Origin: Limnomonas spitsbergensis
Lineage: Eukaryota > Chlorophyta > Chlorophyceae > Chlamydomonadales
Assembly: GCA_037349105.1 (NCBI GenBank)
Contig: JAYJMM010000024.1
Location: 1,116,001 to 1,180,000, forward strand
Length of the DNA: 64,000 nucleotides
Direction: 5' to 3'
The position numbers and the translations under genes were made by a program. The first letter of the stretch is position 1. Each line of letters opens with the position of its first letter. Below are positions 1-11,244 of the stretch, piece by piece. The notes beneath the pieces were generated by a model. It searched no databases, was not told the origin of the DNA, and saw nothing but the letters and a program-made list of their open reading frames with translations.

Positions 1-345
1 CTACAGCTTCTCGATGCCACATCCCACAACCTGAGCAGCCTACCTACAGCTTCTCGATGCCACATCCCACAACCTGAGCAGCCTACCTACAGCTTCTCGA
101 TGCCACATCCCACAACCTGAGCAGCCTACCTACAGCTTCTCGATGCCACATCCCACAACCTGAGCAGCCTACCTACAGCTTCTCGATGCCACATCCCACA
201 ACCTGAGCAGCCTACCTCGGCTTCTCGATGCCACATCCCACAACCTGAGCAGCCTACCAACAGCTTCTCGATGCCACATCCCACAACCTGAGCAGCCTAC
301 CTACAGCTTCTCGATGCCACATCCCACAACCTGAGCAGCCTACCT
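1..345. repeat. 43-bp tandem satellite, about 8 copies
   Basis: The unit runs from ctacagcttctcgatgccac to the next ctacag with almost no divergence. On the minus strand each unit encodes LRLWDVASRSC followed by GTAGGTAGG. That is the last part of the exon at 1016-899 plus a 5' splice donor. More worn copies continue at about 385-765. I read this as an amplified exon end lying downstream of the true exon of the minus-strand BTB gene. Confidence 0.85.
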
Positions 346-384
346 CGTTATTCCACAATAAACAGCACCGGGTGCGCCCCGGTG

Positions 385-765
385 CTCGCAATGCCGACCT
401 TGTCAGCCTGCAGCTTCTCGATGCCACATACCACAGCATTAGCTGCTCACGTTCAGCATCTTGATGCCATGTCACGTAACCTCAGTTGCGCCCCATTGCC
501 CGCGATGGCAATCTCTCGTCGTCATAGCTCGCAGATACCGTGCACATGGAGTCCCCTCGTTATTCCACAACAAGCAGCACCGCGTGCGCCCCGGTGCTTG
601 CCATGCCGACCTTGTCCGCCTGTAACTTCGAGGTCCCACATCCCACAGCATCAGCTGCCCACCTGCAACTTCGTGATGCCACAGCCCACAGCCACAGCTG
701 CGACCCATTGCCTGCAATGGCAAACATATCCGTCTACACTTCCTAAATACTGCATTCCACAAACT
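385..765 (-). repeat. Diverged copies of the exon 1016-899 border
   Basis: Three or four worn copies. On the minus strand two of them read FAIAGNGSQLWLWAVASRSC and IAIAGNGAQLRLRDMASR, each followed by GTGGGC or GTGAGC. They match DGKFAIAGNGAELRLWDVES of the exon at 1016-899, but carry stops and substitutions. Confidence 0.6.
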
Positions 766-794
766 CAGCAGCCTACCTGCATTTCCTGTTCACC

Positions 795-890
795 TGATGG
801 TAACGGCGCGGACGCGGCCTAGGCCCATGCCGCGCTGTTTCCTTAACCCTCACGCCCCTGTGGGGCGTAGTTTTCTTTATTTCTTTCTTG
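795..890 (+). repeat. SINE-like dispersed element, CTTT-tailed, copy 1
   Basis: It begins tgatggtaacggcgcggacg, contains cgcgctgtttccttaaccct and ggggcgtagttttcttt, and ends in a TTTC-rich tail. Related copies lie at about 4284-4379, 45911-45999 and 54430-54530 on the plus strand, and at about 26925-26984, 36553-36635, 46311-46378 and 46641-46683 on the minus strand. No coding capacity. The copy sits right next to the splice donor of the exon at 1016-899. Confidence 0.7.
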
Positions 891-898
891 CTCATCAC

Positions 899-3800
899 CT
901 GCAGCTTCTTGATTCCACATCCCACAGCCTCAGTTCTGCCCCGTTGCCCGCAATGGCAAATTTCCCGTCGGAACGCGCAGATACTGTGCGCATGGAGTCC
1001 GACTCGTCATGATCATCTTCAGGGTGGAGAGGAGGGGGCATGGCCCCGTCCGTGCTGGGAGGGACCAGGAGGCCCCGGGAGCGCCTGCATGCAGACGGGC
1101 GAAGGAAAGGGCGGTAAGGATTGTATACCGTGCGCATTGAGTCCCCCTCATCATGCTCATCTTCAGGGTTCAGAGGAGGGGGCCAGCTGCAGACAGTTCT
1201 GGGAGGAACCAGGAGGCCACGAGAGCGCCTGTATTCAGATGGGCGAAGGTAAGAGCGGCTGGGTCAGGAACAAGATAGGGCAATCACTGCCAGGGCATTG
1301 AAGGCTTGTGCATGGATCCCCCCATATCCATAAACCCTGAACCCTCATCCCCCCAATGCCCACCATGCATCAATGTCCAAGACTCCCAGATCACGACTGT
1401 TGTGTGTGACTTCATGGTACCACGATGCGGCATGAAATGGCGCAGTATGGCACAGGTCCATCTTAATCGTGCTACCATATTTAAGTATCACCCCAACTGC
1501 ATGTATGGGCCCACCGAACAGCTTTGGAGCGTGTCCAGCTACATGGTGGCACGATACGGCATGATATAATGCAATACGGCACAGGTTCAGCCATATTCTA
1601 CTACCAAAGTGCCATGCCACGGCTCGATACGGTACAGATTTAGCCAGATTGTGCTACCATGGGTGGCCTGTAGCAGCAACAGAGATGTCACACATAATCA
1701 CTCCATTTCACGTGTCCCATGTGACTTTTCCTACCGAGCATCAATATCCCAGACGACCAGGTCACGGCTGTTGTGTGTGGCTTGTAGCAGGAGGAGTGAG
1801 TGGCCGCACATACAGTGAGCCAGCCCCTCGGTCAGGCTGAAATCAGTGTCCGGCACCTGGAGTGCAGCAGGGGAGAAACAGGAGAGGAGGAAACAATTGA
1901 CAATGAAATAGCAGCAAGCAGATGGTGCAGTTTACTGCTATGTGCCAGACCCTCAATCAGGCCAAAATCAGTGTCACGCACCTGGAGTGGGGCAGTGAAG
2001 GAACAGTGGGGAGGAGTAAGAAGGGTGTGTTGCGGGTGGTTAGGGGGGTAGGGGGGGGGGGGGGGGAGGAGGCACACATACAATGTGTCAGGCCCTCAGT
2101 GAGGCCGTTATCAGTGTCGGGCACCTGGAGTGGGGCAGTGAGGGAAGCAGTGGCGAAGGCAGACGTCAAATGAAAAAATGAGACATTGCAGCGCACTGTG
2201 CCAACCTGTGAGTCGCGCCGTTATCAGTGTCGGAGACCTGGAGTGGCAAACATGTGTGAAAGCCAAGGCGAGGGAGGGTGGGCTGCAATTGTTTGGCGGT
2301 TTGAATATGTTTGTTTACGACAGGATTTCACGGAGTGGGAGATGAATGAACAGCGTAGAATAGTGTGTCATAGCCTCAGTCAGTTGTAGACGTTAAACCC
2401 TAGACCCTTACCTCCAACCCTTAAACCCTAGTCCTTAACCCCACATAATTGTTTGCCACAGTGTGACCTAAACCCCTAAGCCTTGCACTTTTTACCCTAA
2501 ACCCTTTATCACCAACAGCATATGGTAGTGCAGTAAAGCCACAGGTAGAACTTGCCCTTGACCTTCAGCCCTGAACCCTACAACAAGGACCCCAAGTATA
2601 AACCTTCAGCCCTAAGCACAAAGGTCCACGTACCTCGCTTCGCCCCACCGTCGCAGGCTTGGATAAATCTGGCAGCACGACACCCTGCAGGGGAAGAGGG
2701 GGGCATGCAGACAAGATCACAGGCAGGATATAAATCTAACTGCTACATTGATCAGGGCAGGAAGCAGTGCAACCACACACAACACCCTGCAGGGGAAGAG
2801 GGGGGCATGCAGATAAGATCACAGGCAGGATATAAATCTAACTGCTATATTGATCAGGGCAGGAGGCAGTGCAACCACACACAACACCCTGCAGGGGAAG
2901 AGGGGGGCATGCAGACAAGATCACAGGCAGGATATAAATCTAACTGCTACATTGATCAGGGCAGGAAGCAGTGCAACCACACACAACACCCTGCAGGGGA
3001 AGAGGGGGGCATGCAGACAAGATCACAGGCAGGATATAAATCTAACTGCTACATTGATCAGGGCAGGAGGCAGTGCAACCACAGACAACACCCTGCAGGG
3101 GAAGAGGGGGGAATGCAGATAAGATCACAGGCAGGATCTAAATCGAACTGCTATATTGATCAGGGCAGGAGGCAGTGCAACCACACACAACACCCTGCAG
3201 GGGAAGAGGGGGGCATGCAGACAAGATCACAGGCAGGATATAAATATAACTGCTACATTGATCAGGGCAGGAAGCAGTGCAACCACACACAACACCCTGC
3301 AGGGGAAGAGGGGGGCATGCAGACAAGATCACAGGCAGGATCTAAATCGAACTGCTACATTGATCAGGGCAGGAAGCAGTGCAACCACACACAACACCCT
3401 GCAGGGGAAGAGGGGGGCATGCAGACAAGATCACAGGCAGGATATAAATCGAACTGCTACATTGATCAGGGCAGGAGGCAGTGCAACCACACACAACACC
3501 CTGCAGGGGAAGAGGGGGGCATGCAGATAAGATCACAGGCAGGATCTAAATCGAACTGCTTTATTGATCAGGGCAGGAGGCAGTGCAACCACACACAACA
3601 CCCTGCAGGGGAAGAGGGGGGCATGCAGACAAGATCACAGACAGGATATAAATATAACTGCTACATTGATCAGGGCAGGAGGCAGTGCAACCACACACAA
3701 CACCCTGCAGGGGTAGAGGGGGGCATGCAGATAAGATCACATGCAGGATCTAAATCTAGCGGCTATATTGATCAGGGCAGGAGGCAGTGCAACCACACAC

Positions 3801-6800
3801 AACGCCCTGCAGGGGAAGAGGGGGCATGCTGGTAAGGAGAATGTAGGATCTAAATTGAGCTGATACTTTGACCAGGTCAGGAAGCATAATACCCTGCAGG
3901 GTCAGAGGAGGCCATGCTGGTAGATATACAGGAAGGGCTGGTCACTCAAGCTAACATGTTTGATTGGACAGATCTGGAAGCACGACACCCTGCACGGGAA
4001 GAGGGGGGCATGCTGGTAGATTTCCAGTAGAGGAAGATGCGTCTACGTAACAATTACTATTGTGCACATTATCCTCACACCACTATCCTGCCTCAACCCA
4101 TGCAGCTTGATATCCATGCGAGGACCAACTGCATGATTCATCCAGCCATCCAGTACCCACATTGAAACTGGAAGGCAGGCCTGCCATCGCCTGGATGAGG
4201 CTGAAGCATGATACCTGCCTCGCTCCTCACAAACACTCAACATGAAATACCTTCCAACCACATAATGCATTATTATATGCAAGGCAATGGGAGCGGCGCG
4301 GATGTGGCTTCGGCCCAGGCTGCGCTATTTCCTTACCTCTCACGCTCCTCGCGGGGCGTGGTTTTCTTTCTTTCTTTCATGCAAGGCAAGGCCGCACCCA
4401 CATTGAAGCCTAAAGGTAGGCCCGCCATCACGCGGGTGAGGCTGGGGCATGTGCTTCCCTCCTCACAAACAGTCAACATGAAATACCTTCCAACCACATG
4501 ATGCATTATTAAATGCAAGGCGAGGCCGCACCCACATTGAAGCCTGAAGGTAGGCCCGCCATTGCCCGGATGAGGCTCACGCATGTCTCCTGCCTCAACC
4601 CGTCCACTCGCTTACGCTGGACAGGGCAACACAGCGCGTCGCGAACCGCCTATTGCAGGAGAAGGAGGCAGGGGGGGAGGGGGGAGGGGATTCAGGGTAC
4701 AGGCCCAAACAAGCTCAAGGCGAAAGAGCGCGTCGCGAACCGCCTGTTGCAGGGGAAGAAGGGGAAGGGGGGGGTAGGGGGAGGAAAATAGGGGATTTCG
4801 GCATGTAGGGCTTGGGAATCAGGATTCTGGGGCTAAGATTTCGGGGCCAACCGATTTGCAGGCCATTTTAGAGGTTCAGGATCAACACAGCGCTTCCGCA
4901 CCGCATGTTTCAGAAGGGGGGGGGGAGATGTTTGATGGTCCAGGGTTTAGTGTTTAAGATGTAAGGCGAGGATTCGGGCCCAAACAGGCCTGCAGGATAA
5001 TTCCACAGGTTCCGGAGCAATACAGTCTGTCCTGCACCACCATCTGCAGGAGAATACGTTCATCAGCATGTCAGCATGATAGCTGCAGGCATATCAAAGA
5101 GACACATCACGCACCATAGTGGCACAAGCCGCCGGGGAGGCTCCCGCAGAACCAGCCAACGCCAGTCGTGGGCTCTTGCCGCCAGCCGCGCCCCACGCCT
5201 GCTGCGCGGCGGCGAGAGCTGTGGCAGCGGTCGGCGGCGTGGCAGCGCCCACCAGCGCGTCGAAGGCGGCTGTGGGGCCGGCGGGCAGCCAACCGCCGCC
5301 GCCGTTGGAGGCGCCGTGTACAGCTCCGCCGTATCCTGCAGCAGCAGCAGCAGCGGTGGCTGTGGCGCCCACGTCTCCACGGCGCAACTTGGCTAAGCAT
5401 ACGTCGACGAGAGGGGTGTACTGCCGGGCGTCAGCGGCTGCCAGCCACTGGAACAGATCTGGATCTGGATCCGGATCCGCTGATGAGGCCAACATCCCAG
5501 CTGGAAATGCAGGTAGGGGCGACGAGGGGGCAGTTGCCCGGCTCAGTTCCCCTGGGTTTAGATCCCTCACTGCATCGAGTTCCATAGCCAGCCCGTTCTG
5601 AAAAGAGGAAGCAATACCAAGAGCAGAAGCAGCAGCTGCAGATGCTGCTGCCGCACCGGCTGCACCAGGAAGATCACTGGCCGCAGCAGCAGCAGGAGAG
5701 GCAGCAGCAAGATCAACAGAGACAGAAGTAGCAGAAGCATGAGCAGAAGTTGCAGACGCAATAGTAGCAGCATCAACACCCGCATATTCTAACAATTCGG
5801 CGATACTGTTGAAGTCAACGACGGCGATCGGTTCCAGTCTCTGCTGCGACGCCAGCAGTTGCAACGAGGTGGTAAGCTGAGGATGCGAATCAAGCGCTGG
5901 CGGCAGCGGCGCAGGCGGTGGCAGCGAGGTGGGAACTTGAGGATGCGGATCAGGCATCTGAGGCGGTGGCAGTGACGTTGGAACCTGGGAATCCTGCAGA
6001 GGCAGCGGCGGCGGCGGTGGCAGCAGCGAGGCGCTAAGCGGGAAATGCCGAATAAGACGCTGCTGCTGCTGCGGCGGCGGCGGCGGCGGTGGTGGTGGTG
6101 GAGATAGTAGTGTTGAGGGTGTTGACCAGAACGGGACATGCGCTGCTTGGACGGTCCTTGTGCAGAGGTCGAGGAGGGAGTCCATGCCGAATTGATGGGC
6201 GATCGGGAAGACACGGAATGCGGCAGACAGGGGCAGGGAGCCACCTCCAGTGGTATCAGGTACTGTGCAAGGAAGGGGGGGGGGGGGGGGGGGGGTTCCA
6301 TGAGCTGTGCGGCATGAATCAGAAGGTGAGGCGGGGCTGGTTTGCGGGCATTGAGGCACCTAAGGTCTTTGAGTAGAGGTCGAGGAGGGAGTCCATGCCG
6401 TATTGATGTGGGATTGGGAAGACACGGAATGTGGGACAGGGAGCACTGCCAGTGGTATCAGGCACTACACAGGAAAGGGGGGGGGGGGTCATGACATGAG
6501 GTGATGGTCGTGGGGGATGGTCGTGGGCACATGTTTTCCCCTGGACCCTGGTTTTGGCCTGGATCAAACCCCCGTTGCTTCCCACCCCCTGGTTGTGGGC
6601 ACTTGTTTTCCACATGTTTCTTGTGCAGAGGTCTAGGAGGGAGGTCATGCCGTATTGACAAGCCATCGGGGAGACACAAAACGTGATGGATAGGGGCAGT
6701 ATACTTACCACATGGACTGTACAGCACATTCAGGACCCAAAATACGTACCGCAGTGGCAGTGCCGCAGCCTCGGGATCTAACACACGGACGGCAGTGGCA

Positions 6801-8892
6801 GTATAACAGCCTCAGGACCTAAAATGCGTACCACATGGACAGTGCATCACATTCATCACCAACGACGAGTGCCACAATGGCAGTACAACAACCTCGGTGC
6901 CTACAATATACAACACGTAACGCACTGGCAATATAGCACATTCACCACCAACGGTACATACCGCAGTGGCAGTACAACAACCTCAGGACCTCCATCCAAT
7001 CCTCGTAGCTGCCGTCCACCTGCATGGAGGACATGCCAGCACCAGATCAAGCAGTCTGACTCATCAGATCTAGGTCTGATCCATAAGCCTGACAGATCCA
7101 GGTCAGAGGTATATGCCTGATCATACACAGCAAAGTATGCCTGATCATACACAGCAAAGTATGCCTGATCATACACAGCAAAGTATGCCTGATCATACAC
7201 AGCAAAGTATGCCTGATCATACACAGCAAAGTATGCCTGATCATACACAGCAAAGTATGCCTGATCAAACACAGCAAAGCATTCTCTGTTGATGACTGCA
7301 TGAACACTTTGAGGTCCACAGGATGAATGAAATGCATGGGACACAAGGTGTGCATGGATTGAATGGGTTGCATGGGGCGCAAGGGATCCATGGGAGGTGC
7401 ATGGGATGTGCATGGGGCACAAGGGGTGCATGGGATGTGCATGGGATGTGCATGGGATGTGCATGGGGCACAAGGGGTGCATGGGAGGTGCATGGGATGT
7501 GCATGGGGCACAAGGGGTGCATGGGATGTGCATGGAGCACAAGGTGTGCTTGGGATGTGTACGGGATGCATGGGGCACAAGGGGTGCATGGGATGTGCAT
7601 GGGATGTGCATGGGATGTATGGGGGTGCTGCCACCCAACGTATGTCAAGTCACCAGGCTGTGCTGCGTCTGTGACTCTTCAGGACACCAGCACATGAGCA
7701 TAAGCGTGATGGGGAGGTTACCTGGGCTGCATGAGTTGCATGGGGTGCATTGGATGCATCATGCATGGGGTTGCAGCCACACACTTTCGAGTACCCTGGC
7801 TCTGCTGTGGCTGTGACCTTCCAGGACACCAGCACATGGGCTCAACCATGATGGGAGGTTCACATGGGTTGCATGGATTGCATGGGGGTGCGGCCACACA
7901 CTCTCAAGTATCCTGGCTCTGCTGTAGCTGCAAACCTTCAGGACACGAGCATATGGGCACAAGCGTGATGTCAAGGTCACAAGGGCTGCATGGGGGTGCA
8001 GCCAAATAAAGTCAAGTACCCTGGCTCTGCTGTGGCTGCGACCCCTCAGGACACCAGCACACCAGCACAAGTGTGATGGAAAGGTCACATTGGTTGCACG
8101 GGGTGCATGGGAATACTGACACCCACCGTCAAGTATCCTGGCTCTGCTTCAGCTGCGACTCTTCAGGGCAACATAACATGGAAACACGCATGATGGGGAG
8201 GTCACAAGGCTTGCATGGCTTGCATGGGGTGCATGGGGTGCAGCCACCCATTTTCAAGTGCCCTGGCTCTGTTGAGGCAGGAACCCTTCAGGGCAACCTT
8301 AAATGGACGCAAGGGTGATATAGGGGTCACATGGCTTGCATGGGGCGCATGAGGTGCGCCCACCCAACATCAAGTTACCTGGCCCGGCCGCTGCTGCGAC
8401 CCCAGCAGACATGACTCTGCATGGGGCACATGTAGTGCATGAGGTCCCAAGGATGCATGGGATGCATGCGACAAATGGGGCGCATGGGGCGCATGGATTG
8501 CAGCCACCCACCGTCAAGTACTCCGGCCTTTCCACGGCTGCAACCCTCCCTGTCGGCCGAGCAGCTGCTGGTGCGTCGTCCACATCTTCGACCCTCCTTC
8601 GCTTTGCTCTTTGGCTGTCACCCACTCCACCCTCAGATGCTGCTGCTGCTACTGTTGCTGCTGCAGGGACTGTTCCATGTGGTGCACGATTCTGATGCAG
8701 CAGACACATGGCTCCACCGGTATAGTCATCGTCGTCTTCGTCGTCATCGGTAATTCCGTGGAGGCCGCCGAGGGCGAGACGGATTTGCGTCGATGCGAGC
8801 TCTAGCTGCAGTCGATGTACTCGCAGGGTTCTTCCGTCCCTAAAGCGCAGCTGAAGATCGCCGTGGCGCAATATGCGAAGTAGCCGAGACAT
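899..8892 (-). CDS. BTB/POZ-domain protein, multi-exon, 3' end outside window
   Basis: Exons on the minus strand: 8892-8512, 7019-6962, 6262-5115, 4649-4536, 2684-2634, 1856-1814 and 1016-899; all are GT-AG and codon phase is continuous (about 637 codons in the window). Residues 1-34 (MSRLLRILRHGDLQLRFRDG and on to HRLQLELAS) match the start of a BTB fold. Exon 2 supplies the middle (DGSYEDWMEVLRLLY). Exon 3 begins with the BTB C-terminal helix pair (FRVFPIAHQFGMDSLLDLCT). The rest of exon 3 is Pro/Ala-rich low-complexity sequence with a second helix pair (LFQWLAAADARQYTPLVDVC). The last exon seen reads DGKFAIAGNGAELRLWDVES, resembling a WD40 blade. BTB proteins usually act as dimeric adaptors, often for Cullin-3 ligases; that role is inferred. 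If the exon-3 donor at 5114 (GTGCGT) is not used, translation stops at 5094. The exons after exon 3 are less certain than the BTB part. Confidence 0.65.
1040..1265 (-). repeat. Acceptor-side echo of exon 1016-899
   Basis: Two related blocks (about 1040-1165 and 1170-1265) share gggaggaaccaggaggc-type sequence. The first contains a copy of the exon start (minus strand CCTGAAGATGAGCATGATGA), comparable to CCTGAAGATGATCATGACGA at the true exon. They lie upstream of the exon on the coding strand. Confidence 0.5.
1290..1790. repeat. Dispersed cgatacggcac-type repeat, no gene seen
   Basis: Degenerate copies of a unit with cacgatacggcatgat and gtgctaccat-type blocks. The same family forms the tandem array at 60120-60545. 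No conserved reading frame is apparent. Confidence 0.45.
1915..2250 (-). repeat. Three acceptor-side echoes of exon 1856-1814
   Basis: The blocks near 1960-2000, 2100-2150 and 2215-2245 repeat atcagtgtcnggcacctgga. On the minus strand this is TCCAG followed by GTGCCGGACACTGAT, the acceptor and first codons (VPDTD) of the exon at 1856-1814. All lie upstream of that exon on the coding strand. A G-run at about 2045-2070 interrupts the array. Confidence 0.65.
2390..2545. repeat. Degenerate telomere-like CCCTAAA stretches
   Basis: Irregular repeats such as gttaaaccctagaccctta and aaccctttatcac. Too irregular to be a chromosome end; probably old interstitial telomere-type sequence in an intron. 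Confidence 0.4.
2685..3832. repeat. 102-bp minisatellite, 11 full copies
   Basis: The unit begins caccctgcaggggaagaggg and is highly conserved. Because 102 is a multiple of 3, long frames stay open on both strands, including a 427-codon plus-strand frame with a 34-residue period. I do not read that as a protein. On the minus strand each unit carries a pyrimidine tract and CAG (CCCCTCTTCCCCTGCAG), which is the acceptor of the exon at 2684-2634. Two single worn copies follow at about 3886-3925 and 3985-4020. Confidence 0.85.
4140..4445 (-). repeat. Two donor-side echoes of exon 4649-4536
   Basis: Copies of cccacattgaagcctgaagg with the following ggcccgccat and tgaggct sequence occur at about 4155-4205 and 4390-4445. 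The true exon end is at 4536. On the coding strand they lie downstream and retain the GTGGGT donor. The SINE-like copy 4284-4379 separates them. Confidence 0.65.
4284..4379 (+). repeat. SINE-like dispersed element, copy 2
   Basis: Same family as 795-890: gcggcgcggatgtggcttcg, then gctgcgctatttccttacct, then a hairpin-like cgctcctcgcggggcg and a tail of TTTCTTTCTTTC. Confidence 0.7.
4690..5060 (-). repeat. Three acceptor-side echoes of exon 4649-4536
   Basis: Blocks around 4720-4760, 4880-4915 and 5020-5055 repeat gcgtcgcgaaccgcctgttg-type sequence. On the minus strand this is a pyrimidine tract, AG, then GCGGTTCGCGACGCG, the start of the exon at 4649. The last copies are strongly diverged. 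Confidence 0.55.
6263..6470 (-). repeat. Poly-G tract and acceptor-side echo of BTB exon 3
   Basis: A run of about 20 G (6276-6295) is followed by a copy of the exon-3 start: gtattgatgtgggattggga with agtggtatcaggcactacac at about 6365-6470. A third, more worn copy lies at 6620-6700. They lie upstream of exon 3 on the coding strand. Confidence 0.6.
6725..6910 (-). repeat. Three donor-side echoes of BTB exon 2
   Basis: Copies of taccgcagtggcagtacaac at about 6740-6775, 6785-6830 and 6860-6900 repeat the end of exon 2 (LLYCHC) and its donor. The true exon ends at 6962 with GTATGT. Confidence 0.65.
7114..7282. repeat. 24-bp tandem repeat, 7 copies
   Basis: The unit cctgatcatacacagcaaag plus tatg is nearly perfect; the last copy is altered. 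It lies in intron 1 of the BTB gene. Confidence 0.9.
7325..7622. repeat. Imperfect GCATGGGATGT minisatellite
   Basis: Irregular repetition of gtgcatgggatgtgcatggg and gcacaaggggt blocks in intron 1 of the BTB gene. It creates open frames with Cys-Ala-Pro-Cys-Thr-Ser-His periodicity that are not credible proteins. Confidence 0.85.
7625..8511 (-). repeat. Donor-side echo array of BTB exon 1, about 7 units
   Basis: Units of roughly 100-130 bp contain the end of exon 1 (minus strand GCCAGGGTACTTGAC) and, in several copies, a GTGGGT or GTGTGT donor. Exon 1 itself ends at 8512 with the codons PEYLT. The rest of each unit is the tgcatgggg/ccttcaggacaccagcac intron sequence. Confidence 0.7.
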
Positions 8893-9110
8893 ACTATCAA
8901 AGGCTCAGGCACACAAGAATGCAATACTATGAGAATAAATACCTAGGTAGATAAAATCCGTTGTGTGGCTTGATGTAACCAGGGATGTAACGGCTGTTAC
9001 ACCGACCGCGATTGGGCACCAAGAGCTTCGGAGCGGGGTGTCATCGAGGTCTTAAATAGTTCGGACGGTATGGAAAGATAGGATACACTTCTGAAACATG
9101 TGGAGTTGAG
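8893..9110 (-). promoter_or_regulatory. Upstream region of the BTB gene
   Basis: Directly upstream of the ATG at 8892. A block at about 8950-9105 (ttcggagcggggtg and agttcggacggtatgga) is conserved in the duplicated copy at 23020-23165. No TATA box is obvious. Promoter status is inferred from position and from its duplication together with the first exon. Confidence 0.35.
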
Positions 9111-11244
9111 GGACATGGTGGGGTGCAGGGTGCAATGCTGTATCAAATGTAACTGTCCAAAGAAGAGTATCAAATTTTCGCAAATTCTCCTACTTATTCG
9201 CACGCCCTTGTTACATCTTGGCCGTTTTCCTCCAACCACGCTTCGGGGTTGTCCTCCTTCCTTCTATCACGATAATATTGGACTTCCCCCTCCTGTTAAG
9301 AATATGTCGTGGTACACGTAAACTATGCACGTCAAGGTAGAAGGGGCCAATGCGATGCACTTTCTATTAGCTATGTCCGAGTTTGTCGTTGCGGCTAGCT
9401 GCCTAGCTGCTGGGGCATGGACTCGGACAGATTCAAGGCTGCAGATTCGCACCTCGCATTGACCAGCGAGTTGATTTCTAAATTTATTTAGTTTCTTTTT
9501 GCTTTTGTCGTGCCTCCTGGAACTCAAGGAGCTTGGAGCTCGCGATTACGCCTTGTGGATCCCCGACAGACTGCACCGGCAATGGATGCTTGCTGTCACC
9601 TCCTGCCCCGCACTCATGCACACCGTGACGGTGCCCAGTTGTTTCCCATTCCTGCAAAAGCAGTGCCTTCAGGTCCTGGAGCGCCTGCTACAAGGCTTTG
9701 TGGATGAAAACAAATATGTTGTGGACTGAGGCTAAGATGGGTTTGGATAGGCTCAAGATTGCGAAGAAGGAGATCGCAGCAGCATGTAAGTCATTAGGCA
9801 TGTGTCAACAGGAATTCGAGCACCTTATACCATTTACCATGCGGACTACTGGCAGGGTTTATTTTAGTGTGCACCTGATCGCCTGTGCTAGGTAGCTGGG
9901 TGGCGACCGCCAGGCAGTGTTTCTCTTCATGATGTCCAATATACCTTCCTAGATGCAGAATTCTTACGAGGCCTGCCACAACACACATTTGTTTTCCCAG
10001 ATGTGGGGATTATGTCGTTTGAAATTATTCCCCAGAGTGTTGTCTCTGTACGCTATCGTGTTTGGGTAATGCTTTAAATAACTACCGGAAGTCACAAGGA
10101 ATGTTGTCTAAAAGAAACACTAGCCAAGGCTCAGCCGATTCAGACCCACCTTTGACCGGCCTATTGCTTGTGGCCCTGGAAATGGGGCTTGTTGCATGAA
10201 GCTCACACATACGAAAGACGATTTGGATAACCTGAATACCCGAACACCTGGTCTTAGGTGCCTTGTGGGCTGTTCACTGTATACCTAATGCAGCATGCCC
10301 CTTTTTGACATGCTTTGCCCTGCAGGCTTTCCATAGATTCTTACAGTTACGGCTGGCCAACACACATTCCCTGACATCCAACCCTCTGTTTGCATGCATG
10401 CATTTGCTGTGCAGCAAATCGAAATGTTCATCATGTCAGCGCAAATTGTGCCAAATCCGGAGGTTGTTCTGGAGTCGACTGCAGGCTGTTTCCCGAGCTT
10501 CAGATCCCACTCTTGCTGCCAGATGAGATGGACAGCAGCACCAGCGACGAACCAAGGGTTCTGAGCAACATGTTTGGCGGCCCAAACAATCCAACTAGGC
10601 CTCCTTGCCATATCTTGCCTGCGTTTCCCTTCAGTTAAAGTCAGGGGTCCCTTTCCTTCCCCTCCTTTGTCATATTTGTAATAGTCGGCTTAAGGGGTAA
10701 ACAAGGGGGCTATACTAGTTCTTGTTTTTGTATCTGTGATCATGCATCTCAGCATATGACATTTCGGGGGTATTGATTGATGTCATTTTCTGATTAACTT
10801 GACCTATAAATATTTAAAACGCCAAGTCCCTCTGGACTGCAACATCTCCATCCACATGAGGGGTAATGTTGGTGCTCGTTTTGTGCTTTGGGTACTCTCA
10901 GTTCTCTCCCGTTTTTATTTGTTTATTAGGTGGTCTGTTGTATCTGTTGTTTGAACGCATGTCTCCTTCTTGCGGGTTTTGGGTTATGTTTTGGTCCACG
11001 ATTAGGGTTTCCCCCTGGTTCGTTCTGCCTGACCCCTTCAAAGTAGGCTTTCTGTCGTCGCATTAGCTGTATAACAACATGGTTCATTTGTATTTGTAGG
11101 CATGCGCTTCAACTGTATGTTGATTTTGCCTAATTTTTATGTACCGGTATCACATTTGACGTCGCATCGCAGATGTCATGTGGCATGCCTGAATTGAGCC
11201 TGCCAAAGGTACGCTCATAATACTTGTGTGTCCCATACACTAGT
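9110..11244. other. Unassigned, largely non-repetitive region
   Basis: Short coding-like stretches occur on the plus strand: 9499-9729 (76 codons), about 9916-10076 (LPQHTFVFPDVGIMSFEIIP) and 10390-10638 (ending LPAFPFS). Base composition is less repeat-driven than elsewhere. I recognise no family and cannot join the pieces with confidence. They could be exons of a plus-strand gene or remnants of an old element. Confidence 0.25.

Noticed and set aside
2552..3835. 427-residue repeat protein on the plus strand
   Set aside because: The unit length is a multiple of 3, other frames and the minus strand are also open, and the array matches an antisense splice acceptor.
4590..4615. 26-bp intron (GTAAGC to GCAG) inside BTB exon 4
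   Set aside because: Too short, and reading through gives a continuous 38-codon exon whose phase fits both neighbours.
5094..5114. Stop of the BTB exon-3 frame as the certain end of the gene
   Set aside because: A GTGCGT donor precedes it and phase-compatible exons with their own echoes follow on the same strand; kept as an alternative only.
6901..7638. 245-residue protein with Cys-Ala-Pro-Cys repeats and several overlapping frames
   Set aside because: Produced by the GCATGGGATGT minisatellite and the 24-bp repeat; part of it overlaps BTB exon 2 in a coincident frame.
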